From CAIKMD01 sp963740675 (GTDB lineage: Bacteria > Pseudomonadota > Alphaproteobacteria > ATCC43930 > CGMCC-115725), in contig CAVUFS010000009.1 in the NCBI GenBank assembly GCA_963740675.1, positions 248,001 to 312,000 on the forward strand: a DNA stretch of 64,000 nt, written 5' to 3'. A model generated the notes under the pieces. It was given only the letters and a program-made list of their open reading frames with translations. It had not been told where the DNA came from and ran no database searches. Position numbers and translations under genes: made by a program. Positions 1 to 9,183 of the stretch are shown here, piece after piece (position 1 is the stretch's first letter; every line of letters starts with the position of its first letter).

Positions 1-612
1 TGCCCGCTGCTCAGCTTGCCGCTCGCTTTCGCGACGACGCTGCGCAACGTGCCGGACAACGTGCCTTATCTCAGCGCCGATCCCGAGACCGTCGAAGACT
101 GGCGCCGCCGCATGGCAGGGCCGGAGCTCAAAGTCGGTTTGGTGTGGGCCGGCCGGCCGGAGCATAAACGCGACCGTCATCGCTCGATGGCGCTGGCCGA
201 GCTCGCGCCGCTCGCCTCCATTCCGAATGTCGCTTTCTATGCGCTGCAGAAAGGCGCGGCGGTCGGCGAGGCCGAGCATGCACCTGAGGGCATGCGGCTC
301 GAAATCCTCTCGCCGCTGCTCGGCGATTTCGCCGACACGGCAGCCGCTATCATGGCGCTTGATCTCGTCATCACCGTCGACACCTCTGTCGCGCATCTCG
401 CCGGTGCGCTCGGCAAGCCGGTGTGGATCCTCAACGCCTATTCGCCCGATTGGCGCTGGCTGGAAAAGCGCAGCGATAGCCCGTGGTATCCGACGGCGGA
501 GCTTTTCCGCCAGGATGCATCGCGTCGCTGGGCGCCGGTGGTGAACGATGTCGCGGCAGAGCTGCGTGCGCTCGCGACGTCGGATCAGGCGAAGATCAGC
601 CGCATCGCGTGA
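1..612 (+). CDS. Glycosyltransferase-like protein, C-terminal part (5' end outside window)
   Basis: The reading frame is open from the first base, and the residues before the first methionine (CPLLSLPLAF) belong to the protein, so the gene begins upstream of the window. The visible ~200 residues resemble the C-terminal half of the GT9/GT41-like domain often found behind TPR repeats in alphaproteobacteria. Seen: a KVGLVWAGRPEH strand near the start and a DTSVAHLAGALGKPVW motif, the usual nucleotide-sugar binding segment of this fold. The 3' end overlaps the convergent crcB by 28 bp. The acceptor and sugar cannot be told from the fragment. Confidence 0.75.
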   Translation, partial: CPLLSLPLAFATTLRNVPDNVPYLSADPETVEDWRRRMAGPELKVGLVWAGRPEHKRDRHRSMALAELAPLASIPNVAFYALQKGAAVGEAEHAPEGMRLEILSPLLGDFADTAAAIMALDLVITVDTSVAHLAGALGKPVWILNAYSPDWRWLEKRSDSPWYPTAELFRQDASRRWAPVVNDVAAELRALATSDQAKISRIA

Positions 613-965
613 AGTCCGCCATAAAGCGCCAATAGACCCAGCGCGACCGACGCAACGATATAGGCGCCCGCAGCGAGGAACTCGCCGCGATTAACGAGCG
701 TCACGATATCGAGCGAGAACGTCGAGAAGGTCGTATAACCGCCACAGATGCCGACGACGAGAAAGACGCGGGTCGTTTGGCCCGCATCCCAGCGCAGCGC
801 AAAGGACTCGGCGAAAGCGCCAATCAGGAACGAGCCGACGATGTTGATCAGCAGCGTGCCCCACGGGAACGCGGTGCCGAGCCAGCGCCCGACATAAACA
901 CCGGTCGCGTAACGGGCCATCGAGCCGAGCGCGCCGCCGAGAGCGATGGAAAGATAGGTATACAT
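585..965 (-). CDS. crcB: Fluoride ion transporter CrcB (Fluc)
   Basis: This is a 126-residue inner-membrane fluoride channel that works as an antiparallel dimer to lower cytoplasmic fluoride. Four hydrophobic segments fit the family, with the N-terminal GGALGSMARY motif and the TTFSTFS motif of the third helix that lines the pore. Length is normal for a single-copy homodimeric Fluc. A fluoride riboswitch lies immediately upstream on the same strand (1031-1104), which supports both the function and fluoride-responsive expression. The 3' end overlaps the convergent glycosyltransferase-like gene. Confidence 0.95.
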   Translation of the reverse strand: MYTYLSIALGGALGSMARYATGVYVGRWLGTAFPWGTLLINIVGSFLIGAFAESFALRWDAGQTTRVFLVVGICGGYTTFSTFSLDIVTLVNRGEFLAAGAYIVASVALGLLALYGGLHAMRLIFA

Positions 966-1007
966 ATCGAACTCCTCGATGAATGGCGGACAACGATCAG
1001 CCCGCTC

Positions 1008-1023
1008 GGCGGCTCTCGCCGCC
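1008..1023 (-). promoter_or_regulatory. Hairpin between riboswitch aptamer and crcB (possible expression platform)
   Basis: A perfect six-pair stem closed by a GAGA tetraloop (GGCGGC-GAGA-GCCGCC) follows the aptamer by 7 bases. No U-tract follows it, so a classical intrinsic terminator is unlikely. It may help present or sequester the crcB ribosome-binding region (around 970-980), or act through Rho. The role is inferred from position only. Confidence 0.45.
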
Positions 1024-1030
1024 CTGCACC

Positions 1031-1104
1031 GTAGAAGTCATCAGCCCGCCGAGATCGGAAGATCCGCGGGCGGTTTTGGGGGAACCCCATCCCCGTCGGC
1101 GCCT
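1031..1104 (-). ncRNA. Fluoride riboswitch (crcB RNA motif)
   Basis: On the minus strand the leader of crcB contains the conserved aptamer elements in order: GGGGATGGGGTTCCCCC, then AAAACCGCCCGCGG, then a variable stem, then GGCGGGCTGATGACTTCTAC. The GATGG/GTTCCCC segment, the CCGCC pseudoknot half and the terminal TGATGAC-TTCTAC match the crcB RNA class. It lies 66 bp upstream of the crcB start. Boundaries are approximate. Confidence 0.92.
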
Positions 1105-1146
1105 GATCAAGCCGGGCGCCCCAGCAACTCACTTGCTGTATTTGCT

Positions 1147-2010
1147 TTAGCCCATTCCTGGGAAAAGGTGAATCGTGACTTCAAGCACGACGCTCGGCCC
1201 CGGGAATTCGCTTTGTGGCGGCGCCGGGAAGGGTGCGGCCTGCCTGATCATCGTCAGCGCGGTCTGATCGAGAATATTGGCGCCTGACGAGCGCTCCAGC
1301 GCGACATCCATCAGCGCGCCATCGGCGCGAATCTTGATCAGATAGACCGCCGTGCCTTCGAGCGGCAGGCCGAGCGAGCCGACCGCATTCCGCGGATAAA
1401 AGCGATGCGCTTGGATCAACGCAAAAAGGGCGTTGAGATAGGGATCGCCTTCCGTCTCGCGCTCGCCCGGCGCCCGATTGATCGAGCCGCGTGACGGCTT
1501 CGGCGTCGTCTCACGCTTGGCGAGTTTCGGCTTCTCTTGCTTTGTTTTTTCTTCCTGCGGCGGCGTGGGCTTCGGCTGCAACTCGGCGGCTTTGGGCTGC
1601 GTGTCCGCCGGCGGGGGTGGTGTCGGTTTCGGCGCGGCCTCTTCGCCTTTATCGACCGGTTGCGGCGGCGCCGTAGTTTTCGTGTCGGCGCCCGAGACGC
1701 GTTCTTGCTGCTGTTGCGATGGCGGTGGGGGTGGCGGGGGCGGCGGCGCGGGCTTCGCTTGCGGCGGCGGCGGCGGCGGCACTTGGGTAACCAGAGTCAC
1801 CGGGATCGGCGGACGTTCGAGCGGCTTTACCGGAAAGAGATTCGGCCAGTGCACGATCATCGCGATGATCACCGCGACATGCGCGAGCGCCGCCGCGGCG
1901 ATAGCGCCGCGGCGAAGATGTTTGGTGCTCTCCTCGCGATCGCGGCCTTCGCGGAAGCTCGGATCCGGGGGAAGCGAAACGGGCGGGGGCAACCCGTCGG
2001 CAACGCTCAT
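1147..2010 (-). CDS. TonB-family energy transducer-like protein
   Basis: The product has 287 residues from the ATG at 2010; the longer open frame upstream lacks family features and overlaps the divergent L,D-transpeptidase. It has a short cytoplasmic N-terminus, one membrane helix (about residues 36-55), a long Pro/Lys/Glu-rich periplasmic spacer (runs of P, QQQQ, KPTPPP) and a C-terminal TonB fold (HRFYPRNA, then GTAVYLIKIRADGALMDV). TonB proteins carry proton-motive energy from ExbBD to outer-membrane receptors. No exbBD is nearby, so the receptor partner is unknown; a TolA-like role is the main alternative. Confidence 0.82.
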   Translation of the reverse strand: MSVADGLPPPVSLPPDPSFREGRDREESTKHLRRGAIAAAALAHVAVIIAMIVHWPNLFPVKPLERPPIPVTLVTQVPPPPPPQAKPAPPPPPPPPPSQQQQERVSGADTKTTAPPQPVDKGEEAAPKPTPPPPADTQPKAAELQPKPTPPQEEKTKQEKPKLAKRETTPKPSRGSINRAPGERETEGDPYLNALFALIQAHRFYPRNAVGSLGLPLEGTAVYLIKIRADGALMDVALERSSGANILDQTALTMIRQAAPFPAPPQSEFPGPSVVLEVTIHLFPGMG

Positions 2011-2076
2011 GCCCGCATTATAGAGCGTGACATTGCGGATTGGCTTTCGTCCGGCCAACCGGGGCAAAATGTCGTT

Positions 2077-2574
2077 ATGGACCTTTTGGTCGATAGGAGC
2101 GGCGTTGCCGCCTGGGGCTCGTGGCGGATGCGCTGCGCCCTGGGCCGCAGCGGGATCAGCGCACAAAAACGAGAAGGCGACGGCGCGACGCCGGTCGGCG
2201 CTTTTGCCATGCGCCAGCTTCTCTATCGCCCCGATCGTCAGGCCCGGCCGCACACCGCACTGCCCACCGAAGCCCTCGGGCCCGCAGACGGCTGGTGCGA
2301 CGCCCCCGCGGATCGCGCCTATAACCGGCGGGTGTTGTTGCCCTATCCGGCCAGCGCCGAGAATCTCTGGCGGGAGGATCACCTCTACGATCTGATCGTG
2401 GTGCTGGGTTACAACGACGACCCGGTCGTGCCGGGGCAGGGGAGCGCGATCTTCCTCCACCTGGCGTCACCGGATTTTGCCCCCACGGTGGGCTGCGTGG
2501 CCCTTAGCCGCGACGATCTTTTGACCGTTCTTGCCGCCGCCGATCCGACTTCACGGGTCATCGTTACGGGCTAG
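2077..2574 (+). CDS. L,D-transpeptidase (YkuD domain) family protein
   Basis: This 165-residue protein consists almost entirely of a YkuD catalytic domain. Seen: KREGDGATPVGAF near residues 30-42 and the signature HLASPDFAPTVGCVALS near residues 128-144, which supplies the catalytic His and Cys (S-x-G-C-V/I type). The start at 2077 gives the compact form common in alphaproteobacteria; upstream in-frame codons are the antisense of the divergent TonB gene. There is no clear signal peptide. The family cross-links peptidoglycan or links it to proteins. The neighbour on the right, yggS, is convergent and 6 bp away. Confidence 0.85.
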   Translation: MDLLVDRSGVAAWGSWRMRCALGRSGISAQKREGDGATPVGAFAMRQLLYRPDRQARPHTALPTEALGPADGWCDAPADRAYNRRVLLPYPASAENLWREDHLYDLIVVLGYNDDPVVPGQGSAIFLHLASPDFAPTVGCVALSRDDLLTVLAAADPTSRVIVTG

Positions 2575-2580
2575 AGCGGC

Positions 2581-3261
2581 TTAAATTGGCTTTCGCGCCC
2601 CGAAAATTGCGGTTCCGACCCTTACATGGCTGGCACCGCAGGCAATGGCAGCCTCAAAATCGGCACTCATCCCCATACTGAGGCGTTTGATGCCGTTTTT
2701 CTGGGCGATATTGGCTAATTTCATGAAAAATGGTGCAGGATCCTGGTTTTCGGGCGGAATGCACATCAATCCTTCAACGCGAAGTTTCCAACGGTTTTGG
2801 CATTCTGAAATGAAATCGGCGGCCTGATCGGGTGCAATTCCGGCTTTTTGCGCCTCGGCGCCGATATTGACCTCGATAAAACAGTCGAGCGACCGACTTT
2901 GCCGCGCCATTTCCTTGGCCAGAGCTTCGGCAAGCCTGGGCCGGTCGATTGTTTCGATCGCGTCGAACAGCGCGACCGCCTCTTTGACCTTGTTGGTCTG
3001 CAGCGGTCCGATGAGATGAAGCCGCAGATCGGGATGCCGCACCTTAAGTGCGGGGTATTTCGCCTGTGCCTCCTGGACCCGGTTCTCGCCGAACACCCGA
3101 TGCCCGGCATCGAGGGCCGCCGCGACAGCTTCAGCGGAATGGGTTTTCGAGACTGCGACCAGGGTCACGCTTTCGAGATCGCGCATGGCCGCGCTACAGG
3201 CGGCAGCGATCCGCGAGCGGATGGCGGCAAGGTTATCGGCGACAGAAGCGGTGTCAGTCAT
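2581..3261 (-). CDS. YggS/PLPBP family pyridoxal-phosphate homeostasis protein
   Basis: This is a 226-residue single-domain PLP-binding protein of the alanine-racemase-like TIM barrel type, which buffers cytosolic PLP and has no established enzymatic activity. Seen: VTLVAVSKTHSAEAV with the PLP lysine in SKT, FGENRVQEA, LHLIGPLQTNK, and LSMGMSADFEAAI followed by VRVGTAIFGAR at the C-terminus, all characteristic. Length is normal for the family. It is transcribed alone here, convergent with the L,D-transpeptidase gene. Confidence 0.95.
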   Translation of the reverse strand: MTDTASVADNLAAIRSRIAAACSAAMRDLESVTLVAVSKTHSAEAVAAALDAGHRVFGENRVQEAQAKYPALKVRHPDLRLHLIGPLQTNKVKEAVALFDAIETIDRPRLAEALAKEMARQSRSLDCFIEVNIGAEAQKAGIAPDQAADFISECQNRWKLRVEGLMCIPPENQDPAPFFMKLANIAQKNGIKRLSMGMSADFEAAIACGASHVRVGTAIFGARKPI

Positions 3262-3482
3262 AGCGCAACTCGGTCATAGATAAATCCTGGCAAACACCGC
3301 GACACAAGGTCAAGTTGCCGGTCGCACGCGGCAGCGCTATGAATTTTCAAAGTCCTGGCGCCTCAAAGATTTAAAATCGTTTCGGGGCAACGGCGGTGTA
3401 GGATGCCCCGCGGATTTGGGGCTTTGACGAAGTTGTGCCGATCTTCTTTGCGATAAGAAGCGGCCGGGTAAAGGAGCTTTCG

Positions 3483-4094
3483 ATGGGGATGCGTTTCGGA
3501 GGGGCAGGCAGCAAAATTGCGCTGCTGTTTTTTGGGGCCACCTTGCTGAGCGGCTGCACGAGTTGGTTCGATTCCGACCGCTGGCACGGCCAAGATCCCG
3601 ATGCCGCCCGCCGCGCCGCCGATCCCTATGGCAATGATCCGCGCTGGAGCAATCCGGATATGTATTCGGATTATCGCGATCGCCCGAATGACGGCGCGCC
3701 GAACAGCATCCTCGATACGATCTTCTCGCCCGGCAAGCCCGATGCATCGGCTGGCGGCGGCGGTAGCGGTATCGCCGTCAACAGCTTCCTATGGCATGCC
3801 TCGCTCGACACTGTGTCGTTCATGCCGCTCTCTTCGGCCGATCCTTTCGGCGGCACCATCATCACCGATTGGTACAGCCCGCCCGACAGCCCGAACGAGC
3901 GCTTCAAGCTCAACATCTTTATCCTCGGCCGCGATCTGCGCGCCGATGGTGTGCGCGCGCGTGTCTTCCGGCAAAACCGGACGCCGGACGGACAATGGGT
4001 CGACGCGCCGGTCGATCAAGCGACCGGTACCGATCTCGAAAACGCGATCCTTACCCGCGCGCGGCAGATCCGCATGAGCACGGTCGCGAAATAA
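3483..4094 (+). CDS. DUF3576 domain lipoprotein
   Basis: The start at 3483 is chosen because an AAGGAG box lies 7 bases upstream and it opens a signal peptide ending in a lipobox (LLSGC, Cys about residue 25). The mature part of the 203-residue protein matches the DUF3576 family known from alphaproteobacteria: a D/P/N/R-rich linker, then a globular domain from about GIAVNSFLWHASLDT to the end. It precedes leuS by 50 bp, an arrangement typical of the group. Function is unknown. Envelope location is inferred from the lipobox. Confidence 0.88.
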   Translation: MGMRFGGAGSKIALLFFGATLLSGCTSWFDSDRWHGQDPDAARRAADPYGNDPRWSNPDMYSDYRDRPNDGAPNSILDTIFSPGKPDASAGGGGSGIAVNSFLWHASLDTVSFMPLSSADPFGGTIITDWYSPPDSPNERFKLNIFILGRDLRADGVRARVFRQNRTPDGQWVDAPVDQATGTDLENAILTRARQIRMSTVAK

Positions 4095-4144
4095 GCGACC
4101 GTAATCACATAACCCCGATAAAGAAGGGCCGATAGGCTCGCGCT

Positions 4145-6706
4145 ATGGCGCGCTATAACGCCAAAGAAACCGAAGAAAAATGGCAGGCGGTATGGCGCGA
4201 TCGCGGTGTGTTTCGCGTCGAAGCCGATCCCGGCCGACCGAAATATTATGTGCTCGAGATGTTTCCCTATCCTTCGGGGAAACTTCACGTCGGCCACGTG
4301 CGCAACTACACGATGGGCGATGTCGTCGCACGCTATAAGCGCGCGCAGGGCTTCAACGTGCTGCATCCGATGGGTTGGGACGCGTTCGGCCTGCCCGCCG
4401 AGAACGCAGCCATCGCCAGCAAAGTCCACCCCAAGGATTGGACGCTGCAGAACATCGCGGTGATGCGCGGTCAGCTGAAGCAGATGGGGCTCAGCTATGA
4501 TTGGCGGCGCGAAGTCGCGACCTGCCATCCCGAATACTACAAGCACGAACAGAAGATGTTTCTCGATTTCCTTGCGGCGGGCCTCGCCTATCGCAAGGAA
4601 AGCTGGGTCAACTGGGACCCGGTCGAGCACAGCGTGCTGGCGAATGAGCAGGTAATCGACGGCCGCGGCTGGCGCTCGGGCGCGCCGGTCGAAAAGCGCC
4701 TGCTATCCCAATGGTTCCTGAAGATCACCGAATTTGCCGACGATCTCCTCGACGCGCTGCCGACGCTCGAGCGCTGGCCCGAGCGCGTGCGCGTTATGCA
4801 GGAGAATTGGATCGGCAAATCCGAAGGTGCGCGCGTCTTCTTCCACATGAAGGACCGTCGCGACACGCTCGAAGTTTTCACCACGCGGCCCGACACGTTG
4901 TTTGGCGCGGCCTTCTGCGCGATCTCGCCGAACCACCCGTTGGCGGCGGAGGTCGCAAGGAACAACCCCGCGCTCGCCGCCTTCATCGCCGAATGCAACC
5001 GCATGGGTACGAGCGAGGCCGTGCTGGAGACGGCTGAGAAACGCGGCTTCGATACCGGCATCAGAGCGCTGCATCCGTTCGTGCCCGGTTGGGAGCTGCC
5101 GGTCTATGCCGCCAATTTCGTGTTGATGGAGTATGGCGCGGGCGCGATCTTCGGCTGTCCGGCGCATGACCAGCGCGATTTGGATTTCGCGCGCAAATAC
5201 GATCTGCCGGTGAAGCCCGTGGTGTTGCCGCCGGATGCCGACCCGATGAGCTTCGCGGTCGGCGACGAGGCCTATACCGAAACGGTCGGCACGATCTTCA
5301 ATTCGGAATTCCTCAACGGGCTCGAAGTGCCGGACGCCAAGCGCGCCGCGGCCAACCAACTCATGGAGTTGAAGGCCGGCGAGCGTACGATCGCTTATCG
5401 CCTGCGCGATTGGGGCATTTCTCGCCAGCGCTATTGGGGTTGCCCGATTCCGGTCATTCATTGCGGAAAATGCGGCATCGTGCCGGTGCCGGAAGCGGAA
5501 TTGCCGGTGACTCTGCCCGAGGACGTGAGCTTCGAGCAGCCTGGCAATCCGCTGGCGCATCATCCGACCTGGAAGCACACGACCTGTCCGACCTGCGGCG
5601 GCAAAGCCGAGCGCGAGACCGACACGTTCGATACATTCTTCGAATCCTCTTGGTATTTCGCGCGCTTCTGCTCGCCGCGCGCGCCGACCGCGTTCAATCG
5701 CAACGAGGTCGATTACTGGCTGCCGGTCGACCAATATATCGGCGGCATCGAGCATGCCGTGCTGCATCTGCTCTATTCGCGCTTCTTCACCCGCGCTTTG
5801 AAGCAATGCGGCTATCTCGGCGTGAGCGAGCCGTTCGCCGGTCTGTTCACCCAGGGCATGGTCTGTCACGAGACCTATAAGAATACAGAGGGCGAGTGGC
5901 TCTTCCCGGAAGAGATCACGAAGGACCAGGACAATTCCGCGGTCGATGCCAAGGGCCGGCCTGTCACCGTCGGCCGCATCGAGAAGATGTCGAAATCGCA
6001 TAAGAACCTCGTCGGGCTCGATGCGATCGTCGATGCTTACGGCGCCGACACGGCGCGGCTTTATCTTCTCTCCGACAGCCCGCCCGAGCGTGATCTCGAA
6101 TGGACCGATTCCGGCGTCGAAGGCGCCTGGCGCTATGTGAATCGATTGCATCGGCTGGTCACCGAACCGCCGGTGAAACTGGCGGCCGCCGGCGCGCGGG
6201 GACCTGGAAATCTGCCGCCAGCGCTGGCAGCGTTGCGCGGCGCGATCCACCGCACCATTCGCGACGCCACCGACGATCTGGAGAAATTCCGCTTCAATCG
6301 CGGCGTCGCGCGCATCCGCGAGCTGACCAACGCCCTCGAAGAGATCGAGGCAGATGATGGCGCCGGCGTGGTGCTGCGCGAAGGGCTCGAAGCCGCGGTG
6401 CGATTGATGGGGCCGATGATGCCGCATCTCGGCGAAGAGCTGTGGCAGATTCTGCGCCCAGGCAATCTTCTCGCTGACGAGAAATGGCCGCATTTCGATC
6501 CGGCGCTCGCCGCCGAAGAGACCGTGACGATGGCGGTTCAGGTGAATGGCAAACTGCGCGGCACGGTCGAATTGGCGCGCAACGTCGCCGAGGACGAGGC
6601 CAAGGCCGCCGCTCTGGCGTTGCCGGCGGTCGTGAAAGCACTCGAGGGCAAGGCGCCGCGCAAGACCATCGTCGTGCCCAACCGCATCGTCAATGTCGTC
6701 GTCTAA
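4145..6706 (+). CDS. leuS: Leucyl-tRNA synthetase
   Basis: At 853 residues this class Ia synthetase charges tRNA-Leu. Seen: the HIGH-type motif in PYPSGKLHVGHVRNY (residues ~40-54), the inserted CP1 editing domain (TTRPDTLFGAAFCAISPNHP), a zinc-ribbon-like CGKCG plus CPTCGG pair (residues ~440-485), DWGISRQRYWG, the KMSKSHKN motif (~residue 617) and a C-terminal anticodon and tRNA-binding region. Length is usual for bacterial LeuRS. It starts a tight run leuS-lptE-holA, overlapping lptE by 14 bp. Confidence 0.98.
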   Translation: MARYNAKETEEKWQAVWRDRGVFRVEADPGRPKYYVLEMFPYPSGKLHVGHVRNYTMGDVVARYKRAQGFNVLHPMGWDAFGLPAENAAIASKVHPKDWTLQNIAVMRGQLKQMGLSYDWRREVATCHPEYYKHEQKMFLDFLAAGLAYRKESWVNWDPVEHSVLANEQVIDGRGWRSGAPVEKRLLSQWFLKITEFADDLLDALPTLERWPERVRVMQENWIGKSEGARVFFHMKDRRDTLEVFTTRPDTLFGAAFCAISPNHPLAAEVARNNPALAAFIAECNRMGTSEAVLETAEKRGFDTGIRALHPFVPGWELPVYAANFVLMEYGAGAIFGCPAHDQRDLDFARKYDLPVKPVVLPPDADPMSFAVGDEAYTETVGTIFNSEFLNGLEVPDAKRAAANQLMELKAGERTIAYRLRDWGISRQRYWGCPIPVIHCGKCGIVPVPEAELPVTLPEDVSFEQPGNPLAHHPTWKHTTCPTCGGKAERETDTFDTFFESSWYFARFCSPRAPTAFNRNEVDYWLPVDQYIGGIEHAVLHLLYSRFFTRALKQCGYLGVSEPFAGLFTQGMVCHETYKNTEGEWLFPEEITKDQDNSAVDAKGRPVTVGRIEKMSKSHKNLVGLDAIVDAYGADTARLYLLSDSPPERDLEWTDSGVEGAWRYVNRLHRLVTEPPVKLAAAGARGPGNLPPALAALRGAIHRTIRDATDDLEKFRFNRGVARIRELTNALEEIEADDGAGVVLREGLEAAVRLMGPMMPHLGEELWQILRPGNLLADEKWPHFDPALAAEETVTMAVQVNGKLRGTVELARNVAEDEAKAAALALPAVVKALEGKAPRKTIVVPNRIVNVVV

Positions 6707-7253
6707 ACGGACCGCCCATCCCATTCTCGCGCTGAGCCGGCGCACGCTTTGGCTCGCGCCGCTGGCTGTGGCGCTCGCTGGCTGTGGCTTTCATCCGCTT
6801 TATGCGCCACGCGGCGCGCGTGATTGGGATTCCGATCTCGCCGCGATCAACGTTATGCGAATTAATGATCGCCCGGGACAAATTCTTGCTTTAGCGCTGC
6901 GCGAGAATCTCAATCCCGCCGGCGTTTCCGTGGCGAGGCGCTGGGATCTCCGGACCGGACTGCTCGTGACGCGATCCGATCTCGGCATTCAACGCAACGC
7001 TACCGCGACAACGAGCGAAATCACCGTTTACGCGAACTTCCAGGTCGTCGAAGCGAGCAGTGGCAAGGTCGTCTATTCGAGCACAAGTAATGCCGTCGGC
7101 GATTTCGATCAGGTGGAGGACGCTTACGCAACCCAGGTTGCGGCCGATAGCGCGCGCGACCGCGCGCTGCGCCAAGTTGCCGATGAGATGACCTTGCGGC
7201 TCGCGATCTTCGTCCGCGACCAACGCACGAAAGCCGCCACGGCAGCGCGATGA
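6693..7253 (+). CDS. lptE: LPS-assembly lipoprotein LptE
   Basis: A 186-residue outer-membrane lipoprotein that plugs the LptD barrel in LPS export. Seen: an N-terminal signal with lipobox LALAGC, followed directly by GFHPLYAPRG, the hallmark of the alphaproteobacterial LptE/RlpB family, and a small alpha/beta domain. It lies between leuS (14 bp overlap) and holA (4 bp overlap), the classic leuS-lptE-holA order. Confidence 0.92.
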   Translation: MSSSKRTAHPILALSRRTLWLAPLAVALAGCGFHPLYAPRGARDWDSDLAAINVMRINDRPGQILALALRENLNPAGVSVARRWDLRTGLLVTRSDLGIQRNATATTSEITVYANFQVVEASSGKVVYSSTSNAVGDFDQVEDAYATQVAADSARDRALRQVADEMTLRLAIFVRDQRTKAATAAR

Positions 7254-8284
7254 AGCTGCCGGCAGCGCGCATCGCTGCTTTCGTCAAAGCGCCCGATGCG
7301 GGCATGCGTGCCGCGCTGGTCTACGGACCCGATGCCGGCCTCGTCAAAGAACGCGCCGAGAAAGTCGCGCGCGCGATCTGTCCCGATCTGACCGATGCTT
7401 TTCGTGTCACCGAGTTCGATGCCGATGTGCTAGCGAAAGACCCGGCACGGCTGCATGACGAAGCGGCCAGTCTTAGCCTGATGGGCGGCCGGCGGCTGGT
7501 GCGGGTGCAAGATGCTGGCGATAGCGTCGGCCCGATGTTCGATCGCTTCTTCAAAGACCCGCCGCCCGGTGATGCGTTTATCGTCGTTGCCGCCGGCGAC
7601 CTGCCGCCGCGATCGAGCCTGCGCAAGGCCTTCGAGAGCGCGAAGATCGCCGCCGCGATCGCCTGTTATCTCGACGGGCCGCGAGAGCTCGGCGAATTGG
7701 CGCGGGAAATTTTCACCGCGCATAAGATCACCGCACGGCCGGAAGCGATGCAGTATCTCGTTTCGCATCTCGGCGGCGACCGCGGCATCAGCCGGCAAGA
7801 GCTCGAGAAGCTCGCGCTGTATGTCGGCGATGGCGGCACGGTCGACGAAACCGCGGCCTTCGACGCCGTCGGCGATAGCGCCGAGCTGACCACCGATGAA
7901 GCGGTGTTCGCCGCGGCCGAAGGCGACACCGTGCAGCTCGAACGCGCGCTTAATCGCGCTTTCGGCGAGGGCGCGCAGGCCGTAAGTCTCATTCGCGCCG
8001 AGCTGCGGCATTTCCAGCGGCTGCATCTGGCCGGCGCGCGGCAAGCGGGTGGCAAAAGCGAAGACGAGGCGCTGAAATTCCGTCCGCCGCTGTTCTTCAA
8101 ATTCGTCGACCGCTTCAAGCGTCAGATGCGGCTCTGGCCGCCGGCCCGCGCCGTGGCGGCGATGACCGCGCTCAACGAAGCCGAAGCGCGGATGAAAACG
8201 ACCGGCTTGCCGGCGGAGACCATCTGCCGCGAGGCCTTGCTGCGTATCGCACGGGGCGCCGCAGCCGCCGCGCGCGCGCGCTAA
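7250..8284 (+). CDS. holA: DNA polymerase III delta subunit
   Basis: A 344-residue clamp-loader delta subunit that opens the beta sliding clamp. Seen: a RarA/HolA-type N-terminal AAA-like domain (ALVYGPDAGLVKERAEKVAR), the GGRRLVRVQDAGD segment, and the central and C-terminal helical region (YLVSHLGGDRGISRQELEKL) typical of delta. It overlaps lptE by 4 bp (ATGA) and ends 4 bp inside the convergent parB. Confidence 0.95.
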   Translation: MKLPAARIAAFVKAPDAGMRAALVYGPDAGLVKERAEKVARAICPDLTDAFRVTEFDADVLAKDPARLHDEAASLSLMGGRRLVRVQDAGDSVGPMFDRFFKDPPPGDAFIVVAAGDLPPRSSLRKAFESAKIAAAIACYLDGPRELGELAREIFTAHKITARPEAMQYLVSHLGGDRGISRQELEKLALYVGDGGTVDETAAFDAVGDSAELTTDEAVFAAAEGDTVQLERALNRAFGEGAQAVSLIRAELRHFQRLHLAGARQAGGKSEDEALKFRPPLFFKFVDRFKRQMRLWPPARAVAAMTALNEAEARMKTTGLPAETICREALLRIARGAAAAARAR

Positions 8285-9183
8285 CCCTCGGCGCGCAGTT
8301 TTTTCAGGACGTCGTCGAGCTGATCGAGGGTGCGATAGTGGATCGTCAGCGATCCGGCTTCGCCTTCCGCCGCGATCGTGACCTTGAGGCCGAAGAGCTG
8401 GGCCAGCTCTTTCTCGAGCGCGGCGACATTCGCGTCCTTGGTTTTGACCTTCGCGACTTTCGCTGGACCTGATTCGCTTGCTTGCTTTTCCGCGCGCAGC
8501 GCTGCCTCGATCTGACGCACGCTGAGCCCGTCGCTGACAACCCTCTGTGCCAGCGCGAGTGGATCGCGCGAAACGACAAGGGCACGCGCATGACCGGCGC
8601 TTAACCGGCCGTCGATCACCATCGCCCGCACTTCATCGGGCAAATTCAAAAGCCGCATCGTGTTTGCGATGTGGCTGCGGCTCTTGCCGAGCGCGCGGCC
8701 AAGCTCTTCTTGTGTGTGACCGAATTCCTCGATCAAACGGCGATAGCCTTCGCCCTCTTCGATCGCGTTGAGGTCTTGGCGTTGGATGTTCTCGATCAGC
8801 GCGATCTCGGACGCGCCGCGATCGTCGATCTCGCGCAGGATGACGGGAATCTCGTGAAGCTGCGCCGCTTGTGCCGCGCGCCACCGCCGCTCGCCGGCGA
8901 GAATTTCGTAGCGATTGGGATCCGCCGGATCGTGGCGCACGAGGATCGGCTGCAAAATGCCCTTCTCGCGCACCGATTGGGTCAGCGCCTCAAGATTTTC
9001 GGCGTCGAAATGGCGGCGCGGCTGAAACCGGCTCGGCTTCAATTGCTCGATCGGCAGCGTGCGCAGATTGTCCTGCTTTTGCGGTGCGGCAGCCGGCGTT
9101 TCATCATCACCGAACAGCGCCGACAAGCCGCGGCCGAGGCCACGACCGGCGGTACCACGCGCGCGCGGTGTTTCATCGTTCAT
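8281..9183 (-). CDS. parB: Chromosome partitioning protein ParB
   Basis: A 300-residue centromere-binding CTPase that loads at parS and spreads along DNA. Seen: an N-terminal tail with the ParA-activating box (RGLGRGLSALFG), the ParB/Srx CTP-binding domain (GERRWRAAQ, then ENIQRQDLNAIEEGEGY), a helix-turn-helix region (TQEELGRALGKSRSHIANTMRLL) and a C-terminal dimerisation domain. It is the last gene of mnmG-rsmG-parA-parB with 4-bp overlaps. Three parS-like sites lie nearby at 10571, 11263 and 12576. Confidence 0.97.
   Translation of the reverse strand: MNDETPRARGTAGRGLGRGLSALFGDDETPAAAPQKQDNLRTLPIEQLKPSRFQPRRHFDAENLEALTQSVREKGILQPILVRHDPADPNRYEILAGERRWRAAQAAQLHEIPVILREIDDRGASEIALIENIQRQDLNAIEEGEGYRRLIEEFGHTQEELGRALGKSRSHIANTMRLLNLPDEVRAMVIDGRLSAGHARALVVSRDPLALAQRVVSDGLSVRQIEAALRAEKQASESGPAKVAKVKTKDANVAALEKELAQLFGLKVTIAAEGEAGSLTIHYRTLDQLDDVLKKLRAEG

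Noticed and set aside
4703..6745. 680-residue open frame on the minus strand
   Set aside because: It lies antisense to leuS, which has all synthetase motifs; the frame is an effect of high GC content and has no family resemblance.
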